From positions 1 through 32,941 of the forward strand of contig NZ_ANOH01000118.1 in assembly GCF_000346505.1 (NCBI RefSeq): a stretch of DNA of 32,941 nt, in the 5' to 3' direction. Origin of the DNA: Aporhodopirellula sallentina SM41 (GTDB taxonomy: Bacteria > Planctomycetota > Planctomycetia > Pirellulales > Pirellulaceae). Position 1 is the stretch's first letter; every line of letters begins with the position of its first letter. The translations under genes were made by a program, and so were the position numbers. Positions 18,215-25,416 of this stretch are shown here, piece by piece. Below the pieces are notes generated by a model that worked only from the letters and a program-made list of their open reading frames with translations, did not search any database and was not told where the DNA came from.

Positions 18215-19057
18215 CTACCTTGCGTTATCTTGAACTTCGTACTTGCTCAAGTTGGCATCGGCAGGCGCCCGCGAATCGGTCGATAATTGCTCAGTCCAGT
18301 AGGCGATTCTTGTCTTGCCCGATTGCCGTGAAAGTTCTTCCACAACGGCGGTCAGCTCTACGGCGTTTTGTTGCAGAATCAGACTGTTGCCGCGCCAGCC
18401 CAAAACGTTCCAACCGTGATCGGTCAACAACTTGCGAACCGCTTCCCTGGTTTCTTCGACGCCAACACTCGTTTCATACGAGGCAATGTTATAGTTCACA
18501 CTGACAAAGGTCGCGCCGGGCGGTACTGGCAGCTTGCTTACATTGACGTTGCTTTTATTCTTCAGTCGCACCACGACTTTTCCAGGCTCGTCGTGTAGTT
18601 GGACGGTGACATAGAGGTGAAATCCGGAGCGGACGAACTGACCTTCGGCGTATCCGTTGGAGATATCGGATTCGGACCACTCCTCCCACTGTCGCTCCAG
18701 CAAGTTGCGGCGCTGAAACTCAAATACGTTTCTCACACCAAATGCCTTGAGTCGAGCTTCATACTCCAAACAAGCAACAGTTCTCGTCGTAATTTCCCCG
18801 GCGTCGGGCAGGAGTGGAAATGTCGAGAGATCGATTACAGCTGCAGCTTCAACGGTGGTCGCCGGGGTATGCAGATCTTCGTCTAATGGATCCGCCGCCT
18901 TGGCGGCTGTCTCGTGAGGTACTGAATTCGGCAACGCGCCGACGGCGGACTTCCCCGGCCCTGCGTCCGCCTGCTGATTTGACTGCGGACCGCACCCCGA
19001 GAAGCAGCCCATCATCGATAAGCCTAGTAGCAGCCCGCTGATTGACTCTGATCGCAT
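18215..19057 (-). CDS. Putative lipoprotein of unknown function
   Basis: Start chosen at ATG 19057 (280 aa), because it opens a lipoprotein signal (MRSESISGLLLGLSMMGCFSGCG) with lipobox-like MMGC/FSGC, and GGAG lies about 11 nt upstream; the frame runs on to a TTG at 19213 with no signal-like sequence. After a low-complexity region (about 25-70) comes a globular part of about 200 residues with alternating strands and helices, including GKVVVRLKNKSNVNVSKLPV and TREAVRKLLTDHGWNVLGW. I do not recognise the family. It probably sits on the outer side of the cytoplasmic membrane. It follows the zinc-ribbon gene at 19342 on the same strand after about 285 nt. Confidence 0.72.
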   Translation of the reverse strand: MRSESISGLLLGLSMMGCFSGCGPQSNQQADAGPGKSAVGALPNSVPHETAAKAADPLDEDLHTPATTVEAAAVIDLSTFPLLPDAGEITTRTVACLEYEARLKAFGVRNVFEFQRRNLLERQWEEWSESDISNGYAEGQFVRSGFHLYVTVQLHDEPGKVVVRLKNKSNVNVSKLPVPPGATFVSVNYNIASYETSVGVEETREAVRKLLTDHGWNVLGWRGNSLILQQNAVELTAVVEELSRQSGKTRIAYWTEQLSTDSRAPADANLSKYEVQDNAR

Positions 19058-19314
19058 TAAGTAGTTTCTCCAAGTAAGGCACTGAACCGGAGGGGCTGGA
19101 CGACCGACTATCCGCCACGTGTAACGTGAATCAGCTTCACGCTCGCACGATTGTATCAAGTGCCTGAAAAGCCCGTGACAAGCAAGTTGGCGAATACGAT
19201 GGGGGCGATCCAAGACTCAACCCGCGTTGCGAATGGCATAGTTTGGCAGTGTCCTGAGCAGGTTCTCTTTCCACATCAGACGCCGGTAATCCTGCAGCGG
19301 TGACCGACACCGAT

Positions 19315-19334
19315 TGCTCGGTTTCATCGACCGG
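19315..19334 (+). repeat. Intergenic hairpin repeat, copy C (short)
   Basis: TGCTCGGTTTCATCGACCGG keeps the TTCATCG loop and a CGGT/ACCG stem of copies A and B with one base missing in the left arm. It ends 8 nt beyond the stop of the small zinc-ribbon gene. An adjacent GGTGACCGACACCG upstream resembles the flank of copy B. Confidence 0.55.
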
Positions 19335-19341
19335 TGATCGC

Positions 19342-19548
19342 TTAGCGCATCAGGTGGGCGACTCGCAGGATCCGAAACAACTTTCGTAGCATTTTGGCTC
19401 GGTGGAGATGCTGTGCCGCTTCGGCCTCAACCTCCAATTTCCGCGAATAGATGTCGCGGTCTTGGTAGCCACATGTCGGACAGTTTTCTTCGCTCGTGCT
19501 CTTTGGCTTCAGACAGCACGGACATTTTGTTTGAGCGTTGCTCGACAT
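19342..19548 (-). CDS. Small zinc-ribbon protein
   Basis: This is a 68-aa protein. ATG 19548 is preceded by GGGAG at 7-nt spacing, the clearest ribosome site in the window, which decides the start and supports the gene being real; the frame extends upstream only to a TTG at 19584. CPCCLKPK and CPTCGYQD give two CPxC knuckles 14 residues apart, a zinc ribbon. The C-terminal half is a basic amphipathic helix (AAQHLHRAKMLRKLFRILRV). No enzymatic motif. It follows the rhomboid gene by about 130 nt on the same strand and may share its transcript. A nucleic-acid or protein-binding role is possible but not shown. Confidence 0.7.
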   Translation of the reverse strand: MSSNAQTKCPCCLKPKSTSEENCPTCGYQDRDIYSRKLEVEAEAAQHLHRAKMLRKLFRILRVAHLMR

Positions 19549-19675
19549 AATTTGCTCCCAATTGGAACGGTGCGTGAACCGCAAAACTCGCTACGGGCAT
19601 GACCACGTCGAAAGCGAGGACGATGGAGTGGAGGTTGATTCGAACGGCTCGGCCTGCGGGTCCTGGCGAACCTCG

Positions 19676-20890
19676 CTAAGACATCGGATCGGGGGCGCGA
19701 GCCCGACCTTGATGCAGCCGAGCGTTCGCTGCTCGAAGAATTTTCTTCTTCGCGTTTGCGACTTGAGACGACAGCGGCAACCTGATTTCCTGCAATGCTT
19801 TGACCGCAGCCTGCGGATCGTTGTTGTTCCGCAGTTCGATCACCGCGATCTGCAAACGTGCGTTGTTCGAATGCTTCGAAGACCGCGAGGCCAGATAACG
19901 AAGCGGCAAGAGTCGCTCTCGGTGCCGATCGTTCTTGGCAAGTTGATTGACGTACGCGATCAGTGCTGAATCGGGAACCGCGGCGACACACGCGTTTTCA
20001 CGAAGACGGTTAAAACATGCAATCGACTCGTCAACGCGATCGGATCGGACGGCAATGGCGAACGCTTCAAACGCTGTCGCACACGGGTCACGTTTGGCCT
20101 GAGTTGTCGAGTCGGTGATCGCGGTGGTTACGGCGAGCGTCGACGCACCGTGGACACGATGCAGGATACTGTCTACTTGCGCTGTATCATTTTCGTTTGA
20201 ATCACGGCTCGTACCGAAGGGCCGGATCCCCGCTCGAGTCAACAAATCCCAACCTTCACAGTCGACCCACTCATGCTTGAGCATGAAGATTGCAAAAGGG
20301 ATCCCGACCGACATCCCCAGCAAGTGCAGCATGGGTGTCGACATTCGGATGCCCGTCCAAGCGACTTGCAGAAACTCGACCGCAAAGTAGAAGAACGCGA
20401 CCACGCTGATTGGGATGTCAATCGTGCCATGAAACATCCAACTCCAGGTATAGAGAAAATGGATGTCGTTTTGGGGAGCCCAGATCACCGCCACGGCGAG
20501 CAACGCAAAGATCACCCCGGACGCACCGAGCGCACCACCCTGACCATTCGTAAACAAGAACATCGGAACCTGTCCGATCGCTCCGTCGGCAAGCGCGAGT
20601 CCCAAATACAACAGACTGAATCGCTGCCATCCCAATTTGCCTTCGACGACGAGCCCGAAGCACCACAAGAAGATCATGTTCCCAATCAGGTGAGACCATG
20701 ATGCGTGCATGAACGCACTGGTCACCCACTGCAACGGGTTGATGCGGTCAAACTCGAGAATCAACCAATTGTAGGCGCCGTAGTCGCCCATGCCGGTGAG
20801 CACAAACAACGCGACGTTGGTAACGATGATACTGATCGTCGCCACGGGATAGTGGTAGATAGGAGCGTCGGTACCATAAGGTAAGAGCAT
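19676..20890 (-). CDS. Rhomboid-family intramembrane serine protease with C-terminal helical extension
   Basis: This is a 404-aa protein from ATG 20890. The first 220 residues contain the six-helix rhomboid core. HASWSHLIGNM supplies the conserved H62, H67 and N71. GALGASG places the catalytic serine at S124, and TPMLHLLGM the catalytic histidine at H189, so the dyad is intact. Rhomboids cleave transmembrane helices of substrate proteins within the membrane. The extra C-terminal part (about 240-404) is soluble and helical, with TPR-like segments (ATAFEAFAIAVRSDRVDESI, HSNNARLQIAVIELRNNNDP), a common add-on in planctomycete rhomboids that may bind substrate. It is the third or fourth gene in a same-strand run starting at 23295. 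The substrate is not indicated. Confidence 0.92.
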   Translation of the reverse strand: MLLPYGTDAPIYHYPVATISIIVTNVALFVLTGMGDYGAYNWLILEFDRINPLQWVTSAFMHASWSHLIGNMIFLWCFGLVVEGKLGWQRFSLLYLGLALADGAIGQVPMFLFTNGQGGALGASGVIFALLAVAVIWAPQNDIHFLYTWSWMFHGTIDIPISVVAFFYFAVEFLQVAWTGIRMSTPMLHLLGMSVGIPFAIFMLKHEWVDCEGWDLLTRAGIRPFGTSRDSNENDTAQVDSILHRVHGASTLAVTTAITDSTTQAKRDPCATAFEAFAIAVRSDRVDESIACFNRLRENACVAAVPDSALIAYVNQLAKNDRHRERLLPLRYLASRSSKHSNNARLQIAVIELRNNNDPQAAVKALQEIRLPLSSQVANAKKKILRAANARLHQGRARAPDPMS

Positions 20891-21220
20891 AGGTATCCAC
20901 CAAAACGAACCAAAACATCGATTGCTACTTCCCTAGGCAACAACCACGCGAAGACAGGGCGCGCCGCGTTCACGACCAAGAGATGTCCTCGGGAAAGGAT
21001 CGTCGCGAACGAAAAATGCGTACTGGTAGGCCGATGCTTGATCTGCAAGGAACGTCTGATTCTCAAGAATCGATCCAATAACCTCGACAACCAATTCGCC
21101 GGCGGGCGTTGGCCCCGGTTGTCCGGTGGAAACCGCGGCCAAGGCCGATCGGCTGATGAGTTTGCAGATAGGTTTAGAATACAAAACCTGTGGATCGCTC
21201 GGATCAATCGCCGCCGACTC
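20891..21220. other. Gap of 330 bp between the propeller and rhomboid genes
   Basis: The only plausible content is the minus-strand open frame at 20933-21184 listed separately. If that is not a gene, the gap is simply a spacer, because no hairpin or repeat stands out. Confidence 0.4.
20933..21184 (-). CDS. Possible small protein, in frame with the upstream propeller gene
   Basis: An 83-codon frame opens at TTG 21184 and ends 42 nt before the rhomboid start. It is in the same frame as the YCF48-like gene, whose TGA is at 21221, and the frame is open all the way from that TGA, so a readthrough product would add about 95 residues. The amino-acid sequence (for example PAGELVVEVIGSILENQTFL) and codon choice look protein-like, but there is no ATG or GTG start, only a weak AGG before the TTG, and I recognise no family. 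It could be a real small gene with a TTG start, the remnant of a longer propeller gene cut by a nonsense change, or chance. Confidence 0.3.
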   Translation of the reverse strand: MYSKPICKLISRSALAAVSTGQPGPTPAGELVVEVIGSILENQTFLADQASAYQYAFFVRDDPFPRTSLGRERGAPCLRVVVA

Positions 21221-22312
21221 TCAATCGCCGACAACGATCAGGCGGCCGAAGCGTCCGTCCGAACCGGATGCGAAGACCTGAGTCTGGCCAACCGCCAATG
21301 CGTGAAAGCCTGTCTGACTCATCAAATCCCATTCCTCGCCATCGCGACTGAAGTCGCTGCCAAACGGACCAACGGTGATCAGGCCCAACGGAAACGCTCC
21401 ACCGCGCGGGGTCGCAACAACAGCACTTCGGAATGCGGCAGGCTGCGTCTTCACCGTACGCCAGGTGACTCCCCGGTCGTGGCTGAGACAGGCGGTCACG
21501 TCCGACGTTTCAGACGCTCGATAGTCTCCACCGACGAGAACCAAAGTGTCACTTCCTTCTCCTGCGACCGATGACGGAACAACGCAAACCGAAAAGATCC
21601 CGGACGCTTGCGAACTGGGGATGGGCACCGACACAGTTGTCCAATCAGCATTCCAACCAGAGCGATGATAGAGGCGGCTCGTCTCGGATTCGCATCCGCC
21701 TGTCCCAAACCACAGTTGTCCCTGTTCGCCAACGAGCAGCGACGAATTGCTGGCGGCAAACGCTGCTTCGCCTTTCCGTGACAACGGCAGCCCTTTCGTC
21801 AATCGTTTCCAAGTCCGTCCGCCATCGCCCGTTTCGACAACCAACAACTTGCCATCGACCGGGTCACTGATCGCGATGCCGTGCCTCTCGTCCCAAAACC
21901 GCATCATATCAAAGAACGCCGCCGGAGAAGACGCGCGGTAACTTTCCCGCCATGACGCTCCGCCGTCTTCGGTCCGGAGCAATACCGCGGGTGAACCGGC
22001 ACTGGCGATGCAGGCAACGTCCGCATCGAACGCCTGCACACAGCGAAATTCCAAATCGCCAAATCCTTTCGGACCACACGACGTCCAAGTCTTGCCACCA
22101 TCGTCGGTGCGAATCACCGTCGCGTTCGATCCGCTGGCCCACACGACTCGATCGTCCACCGCAGACAGCCCACGAAGACTCGCGTCCGTCCCCGTTTCAG
22201 TCACGTCCCAATCCAAAGAAACGGGCTCAGCACCATCGGCAAAGGCCAGCATCATGACTGAAAGACAGAACACCCAAAACGGCCTCACAGCGGCGGGAAT
22301 TACAGAAAGCAT
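21221..22312 (-). CDS. Exported YCF48-like / Asp-box beta-propeller protein
   Basis: Start chosen at ATG 22312 (363 aa), which begins a signal peptide (MLSVIPAAVRPFWVFCLSVM...FADG); the frame reaches a TTG at 22345. The mature protein has at least four Asp-box hairpins of the form (S/T)-x-D-x-G-x-T-W: RTDDGGKTW, RTEDGGASW, ETGDGGRTW and SHDRGVTW, spaced as in YCF48/BNR propellers. YCF48 (HCF136) helps photosystem II assembly in phototrophs, but the many planctomycete relatives are not tied to that, and here only the fold can be called. It lies 77 nt after the zinc-ribbon membrane protein gene in the same-strand run that ends with the rhomboid gene. Periplasmic location is predicted. Confidence 0.82.
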   Translation of the reverse strand: MLSVIPAAVRPFWVFCLSVMMLAFADGAEPVSLDWDVTETGTDASLRGLSAVDDRVVWASGSNATVIRTDDGGKTWTSCGPKGFGDLEFRCVQAFDADVACIASAGSPAVLLRTEDGGASWRESYRASSPAAFFDMMRFWDERHGIAISDPVDGKLLVVETGDGGRTWKRLTKGLPLSRKGEAAFAASNSSLLVGEQGQLWFGTGGCESETSRLYHRSGWNADWTTVSVPIPSSQASGIFSVCVVPSSVAGEGSDTLVLVGGDYRASETSDVTACLSHDRGVTWRTVKTQPAAFRSAVVATPRGGAFPLGLITVGPFGSDFSRDGEEWDLMSQTGFHALAVGQTQVFASGSDGRFGRLIVVGD

Positions 22313-22389
22313 GCAAGCGAGTCCCAAGCAAAGATGCGTCGTCAATCATACGCCAGAAACGACTCGGCCAGCCTGACAGCCCGATTCTG

Positions 22390-23295
22390 TCAAACGGAAT
22401 CGTCATTCAAGTCGGTTGGAGTTTTAAGAGCGGTTGCGATTCCTAGCGCAGAGGCGAGCACGCCCCCGAGGAAAAGAACACCACATACAACCCACTTGCC
22501 ACCAATGTAGTACGTGATTGCAATGTACCATGGAACACGCATCCGACCCCCAGTCTGCTCCATGTTGTTGAACAGCATGAAGAGTCCGATGGAGCAGGCG
22601 ATGCAGAACAATCCAGAACCAATTTGAACGTACCAACTATCCTCTTCCTCCTCGTCTTCTGACGCCTCTTCCTCCATGGCTTTCTTCAAGAGTTGGTCCG
22701 ACGACGATAAGCCAGCTTGCGGTGCGGTAGTCGGGTGAGGTGCTGGTGGGACGTAGGCGGGATTGACGGGTTGAGGAAAATCAACGTTTGGGAAATCCAA
22801 CTCGGTCGCCATCCAATCGGGGCTGTCAGTTGGTGCATCGTCCAGGCCAGTCGACGGCAGATCGTCAAATCCGTCCGGCGGCAGGTCATCCAAACCCATT
22901 GGTGAAAGATCTTCGAGACCCGTTTGTGGAAACGCATCCGCAGCGGCTTGCGGCGATGCGTTAACGCCTGCCGATTGCAACGACTTCGCCACCGCTGGCT
23001 GAACGATTTTGGGAGTCTTCTCGAGTTCCTCGCCGATTCGAATTTTCGCACCACATGGACACTTCAACAACTTACCGCGATTTTTTGAGCCCACCTTCAG
23101 CTTGCGATTGCAGGAAGTGCATTTAATTCGAATGAATTCTTGAACGCCTGTTTTCTTCTCCAGTTCATCGCTGGCTGCTAATTGTGGCTTAGGAACGCGT
23201 AAGTCTTGCCCGCAAGGACATGTTACCACCTTATCCGCCATCGAATCCTTGGCTTTCAGCTTCTTACTGCAACCGGTGCATCGAAAACGGATCAT
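22390..23295 (-). CDS. Zinc-ribbon membrane protein with acidic repeats
   Basis: This is a 301-aa protein from ATG 23295. It has two tandem zinc ribbons: residues 1-35 (RFRCTGCSKKLKAK...VTCPCGQDLRVP) and 55-90 (RIKCTSCNRKLKVG...LKCPCGAKIRIG), each with CxxC...CxC. Next comes a proline-rich linker with four near-repeats of G-(L/F)-(E/D)-D-L-x-P (about 125-155). A strongly acidic segment (EEEASEDEEEEDSW) precedes two membrane helices (about 225-245 and 262-292). The ribbons should face the cytoplasm. This layout is common in planctomycete genomes, and I know no assigned function. It is the first gene of the run leading to the propeller and rhomboid genes. A perfect 8-bp hairpin lies in its leader at 23334-23354. 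Confidence 0.8.
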   Translation of the reverse strand: MIRFRCTGCSKKLKAKDSMADKVVTCPCGQDLRVPKPQLAASDELEKKTGVQEFIRIKCTSCNRKLKVGSKNRGKLLKCPCGAKIRIGEELEKTPKIVQPAVAKSLQSAGVNASPQAAADAFPQTGLEDLSPMGLDDLPPDGFDDLPSTGLDDAPTDSPDWMATELDFPNVDFPQPVNPAYVPPAPHPTTAPQAGLSSSDQLLKKAMEEEASEDEEEEDSWYVQIGSGLFCIACSIGLFMLFNNMEQTGGRMRVPWYIAITYYIGGKWVVCGVLFLGGVLASALGIATALKTPTDLNDDSV

Positions 23296-23333
23296 GACGG
23301 TAGTTCCACTTTAAATTTCTCATCTTCTTGTCA

Positions 23334-23354
23334 GCCCAAGCGCCGAGCTTGGGC
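23334..23354 (-). promoter_or_regulatory. Perfect hairpin in the leader of the zinc-ribbon gene
   Basis: GCCCAAGC, loop GCCGA, GCTTGGGC: a perfect 8-bp stem that ends 39 nt before ATG 23295 on the minus strand. It could act in the mRNA leader or mark the end of upstream transcription. It has no T run and its role is unknown. Confidence 0.35.
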
Positions 23355-23791
23355 GGCGTGATTCCCACGACCTGACGCCAGTTCACCCATCTGACAAAAC
23401 ATACTTGGTCAACCGAAAAAGCGTCCATTCTTTCGGGAACAGCAAGATGCACTATTCGACCGATATTCACAGAACAAACCGAATACCTTCACTTTTCACG
23501 CGATGAACGCTCACATGTTGCATCGTTTGCCATTCACAATCTCGCAAATCACTCCGTCGAAGACGTGGCGTATGGGAAATGGAATCAAGCCGAGGCAGCG
23601 TGTGTCGACTCGAGAAACGCCCCGCTGCTTGGAAGAACCGCATGGTGCCAGCAAGAGGCCCGGTTCCCATCGGACGCATCCCCTGAATCGTCGTACACGC
23701 GACAGCGGCCGGTTACATCCAATTCACCTCCCCGGTGGGAAAACTCCGGCCGGTGAAAACCAGCTCGACGTGACTCGAGCGTCCCAACACA

Positions 23792-23887
23792 GTGAGCCGA
23801 AGTGCGTGAGCACTCGGGTGATGGGCGGGTTGGGTTTGCATACTCATTCGACGGTTCCACCCGAGGCCTCACGGCCATTCGGCTCAC
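23792..23887 (+). repeat. 96-bp nested-hairpin repeat, copy 1
   Basis: Three stems nest: GTGAGCCGAA with TTCGGCTCAC (10 bp), CGTGAG with CTCACG (6 bp), and CTCGGGTG with CACCCGAG (8 bp), around a 37-nt apical part. Further outside, ACGTGA (23768-23773) can pair with TCACGT (23888-23893). Copies 2 and 3 have exactly the same length. Copies 1 and 2 also share the 14-nt flank ACGTGACTCGAGCG. Confidence 0.85.
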
Positions 23888-23895
23888 TCACGTAG

Positions 23896-23916
23896 CTCGG
23901 TCTTTCCAAGACCGAG
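23896..23916. repeat. Perfect 9-bp hairpin between repeat copies
   Basis: CTCGGTCTT, loop TCC, AAGACCGAG. It starts 9 nt after repeat copy 1. No T run follows on either strand, so it is not a standard terminator. Confidence 0.5.
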
Positions 23917-24029
23917 AACAGGCGCCGGTTAACTCGACAAACCGATGTGCTGCGATCCGCCCGCTAGCTCAACAGTGGTTTGTCCGCCTCGGAGATGCGG
24001 ACCTACGTGACTCGAGCGTTGCTGCCCCA

Positions 24030-24125
24030 GTGAGCCGAAGTGCGTAAGCACTCGGGTATTGAGCGGGTTGGGTTTGCATGCTCTTTCGACGATCTAACCC
24101 GAGGCCTCACGGCCATTCGGATCAC
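24030..24125 (+). repeat. 96-bp nested-hairpin repeat, copy 2
   Basis: It has the same orientation as copy 1, 238 nt further on. The outer arm has one mismatch (TTCGGATCAC), the middle stem one (CGTAAG), and the inner stem keeps CTCGGGT with ACCCGAG. It begins 28 nt past the purM stop (on the purM strand), so it will be in the purM 3' untranslated region if transcription continues. Confidence 0.85.
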
Positions 24126-24152
24126 TCACGCAACTCTGCGGCAAGCGGAGGC

Positions 24153-25214
24153 TTACTCGGCGTAGCGGACTTTGCCGGTGCCTTCGGTGATGGTGCCGAT
24201 TCGTTGACATTCGATGCCGAGCGATGAGAGCTGCGTGGTGATGCTCGATGCGTAGAAATCGTTGACGACGATCGCCATGCCGATTCCCATGTTGAACACT
24301 CGACGCATCTCGGACGTTTCCACTTTGCCGTGCTTTTGCACCCAAGTAAAAATCGGGTTCGGGGTCCAAGACGTTGGATCGATTTCGGCGTCGACTCCCG
24401 ATGGCAAAATCCGATCGAGGTTCTCTTCGATGCCGCCGCCGGTGATGTGAGCGATCCCGTGCAAGACTTGCTTGACGCGGTAATGCGACTGGATCGCGCG
24501 GATCGCGGGTGTGTAAATCCGTGTCGGTTTGAGGCAAACCTCGCCGAGTGATTCGCCTTCGAATTCGTCGGGCCGATCCTCCCACTTCGTACCGCTGTCG
24601 GCGATCACTTTGCGAACGAGCGAGAACCCGTTGCTGTGCAGTCCCGTCGCTCCCAATCCCAGCACCACGTCGCCGGGGGCGATCAGATGTCCGTCGATCA
24701 GTCGTTTGCGTTCAACGACACCGACGGCGAACCCGGCGAGGTCATAATCGTCGGTGCCATACATGTCGGGCATGATCGCGGTCTCGCCACCGAGCAACGC
24801 CAAATCGCCGGCCACGCATCCGTCGCTGATCCCCGAAACGATCCGCTCCAACCGAGCAGGATCGTCACGGCCCATCGCGACGTAGTCGAGGAAGAACAGC
24901 GGTTCGGCTCCCGTGCAGATCAAATCGTTGACGCACATCGCGACCAGGTCGATCCCGACGGTGTCGTGCCGATTGAGCGACTGGGCAATCACGAGTTTTG
25001 TTCCCACACCGTCGGTGCCGCTGACGAGAACCGGTTCCTCGTAATTTCGTGCGAACAGTTTGCCGGCGAAATCCAATTGAAACAGGCCGGCGAATCCTCC
25101 GTCGCTCGGCAAAACTCGCGGGCTGAACGTCCGGTGCATCAACCGGGGCAATCGGCTCATCGATTCGGCGTAGACGTCGAGATCGACGCCAGCATCTTTG
25201 TAGGTCGCGGCCAT
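24153..25214 (-). CDS. purM: Phosphoribosylformylglycinamidine cyclo-ligase (AIR synthetase)
   Basis: PurM converts formylglycinamidine ribonucleotide and ATP to aminoimidazole ribonucleotide, the fifth step of purine synthesis, in the cytoplasm. Start chosen at ATG 25214 (353 aa, close to the usual 345), since [13 protein letters not shown] matches the family N-terminus; the frame continues upstream for 16 residues with no such match. Family signatures are clear: [75 protein letters not shown] and [13 protein letters not shown]. The gene stands alone rather than in a pur operon, divergent from recQ with about 200 nt between the starts. The 96-bp repeat copy 2 follows its stop. Confidence 0.97.
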   Translation of the reverse strand: MAATYKDAGVDLDVYAESMSRLPRLMHRTFSPRVLPSDGGFAGLFQLDFAGKLFARNYEEPVLVSGTDGVGTKLVIAQSLNRHDTVGIDLVAMCVNDLICTGAEPLFFLDYVAMGRDDPARLERIVSGISDGCVAGDLALLGGETAIMPDMYGTDDYDLAGFAVGVVERKRLIDGHLIAPGDVVLGLGATGLHSNGFSLVRKVIADSGTKWEDRPDEFEGESLGEVCLKPTRIYTPAIRAIQSHYRVKQVLHGIAHITGGGIEENLDRILPSGVDAEIDPTSWTPNPIFTWVQKHGKVETSEMRRVFNMGIGMAIVVNDFYASSITTQLSSLGIECQRIGTITEGTGKVRYAE

Positions 25215-25416
25215 GGGCAAAGGGAAACAATGGGGGATCGGGGACAAAATGCTCGAAGGCATGCAGGCGGAAGGGCCGTGGCCGTTCCATGACGAGAAGG
25301 ATTAACCGAATTCAGCCGGAAACCTCGCACTTCCCCTATCATGACGGCAGGATGTGCGGGTGACGAGGGGCGGGTATGATGGCGACGTGAATATTGACGA
25401 GAACCATCACGGATCG

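Larger units (their letters stand above)
23296..24152. other. Intergenic region of about 0.86 kb with two structured repeats
   Basis: No gene is supported; the open frames here are overlapping and unlike protein. It holds a leader hairpin (23334-23354), two 96-bp nested-hairpin repeats (23792-23887 and 24030-24125) and, between them, two further hairpins (23896-23916 and 23982-24002). I see nothing I can name in 23355-23765. Confidence 0.6.

Noticed and set aside
23503-23895. Plus-strand 130-codon frame upstream of repeat copy 1
   Set aside because: It runs into the 96-bp repeat, has no domain, no ribosome site, and competing frames overlap it on both strands.
23760-24130. CRISPR array from the repeated units near 24 kb
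   Set aside because: Only two adjacent units, each 96 bp and palindromic in nested stems, 142 nt apart; no short direct repeats with regular spacers and no cas genes.
24636-25292. Plus-strand 218-codon frame opposite purM
   Set aside because: Shadow of purM, which matches its family from end to end.
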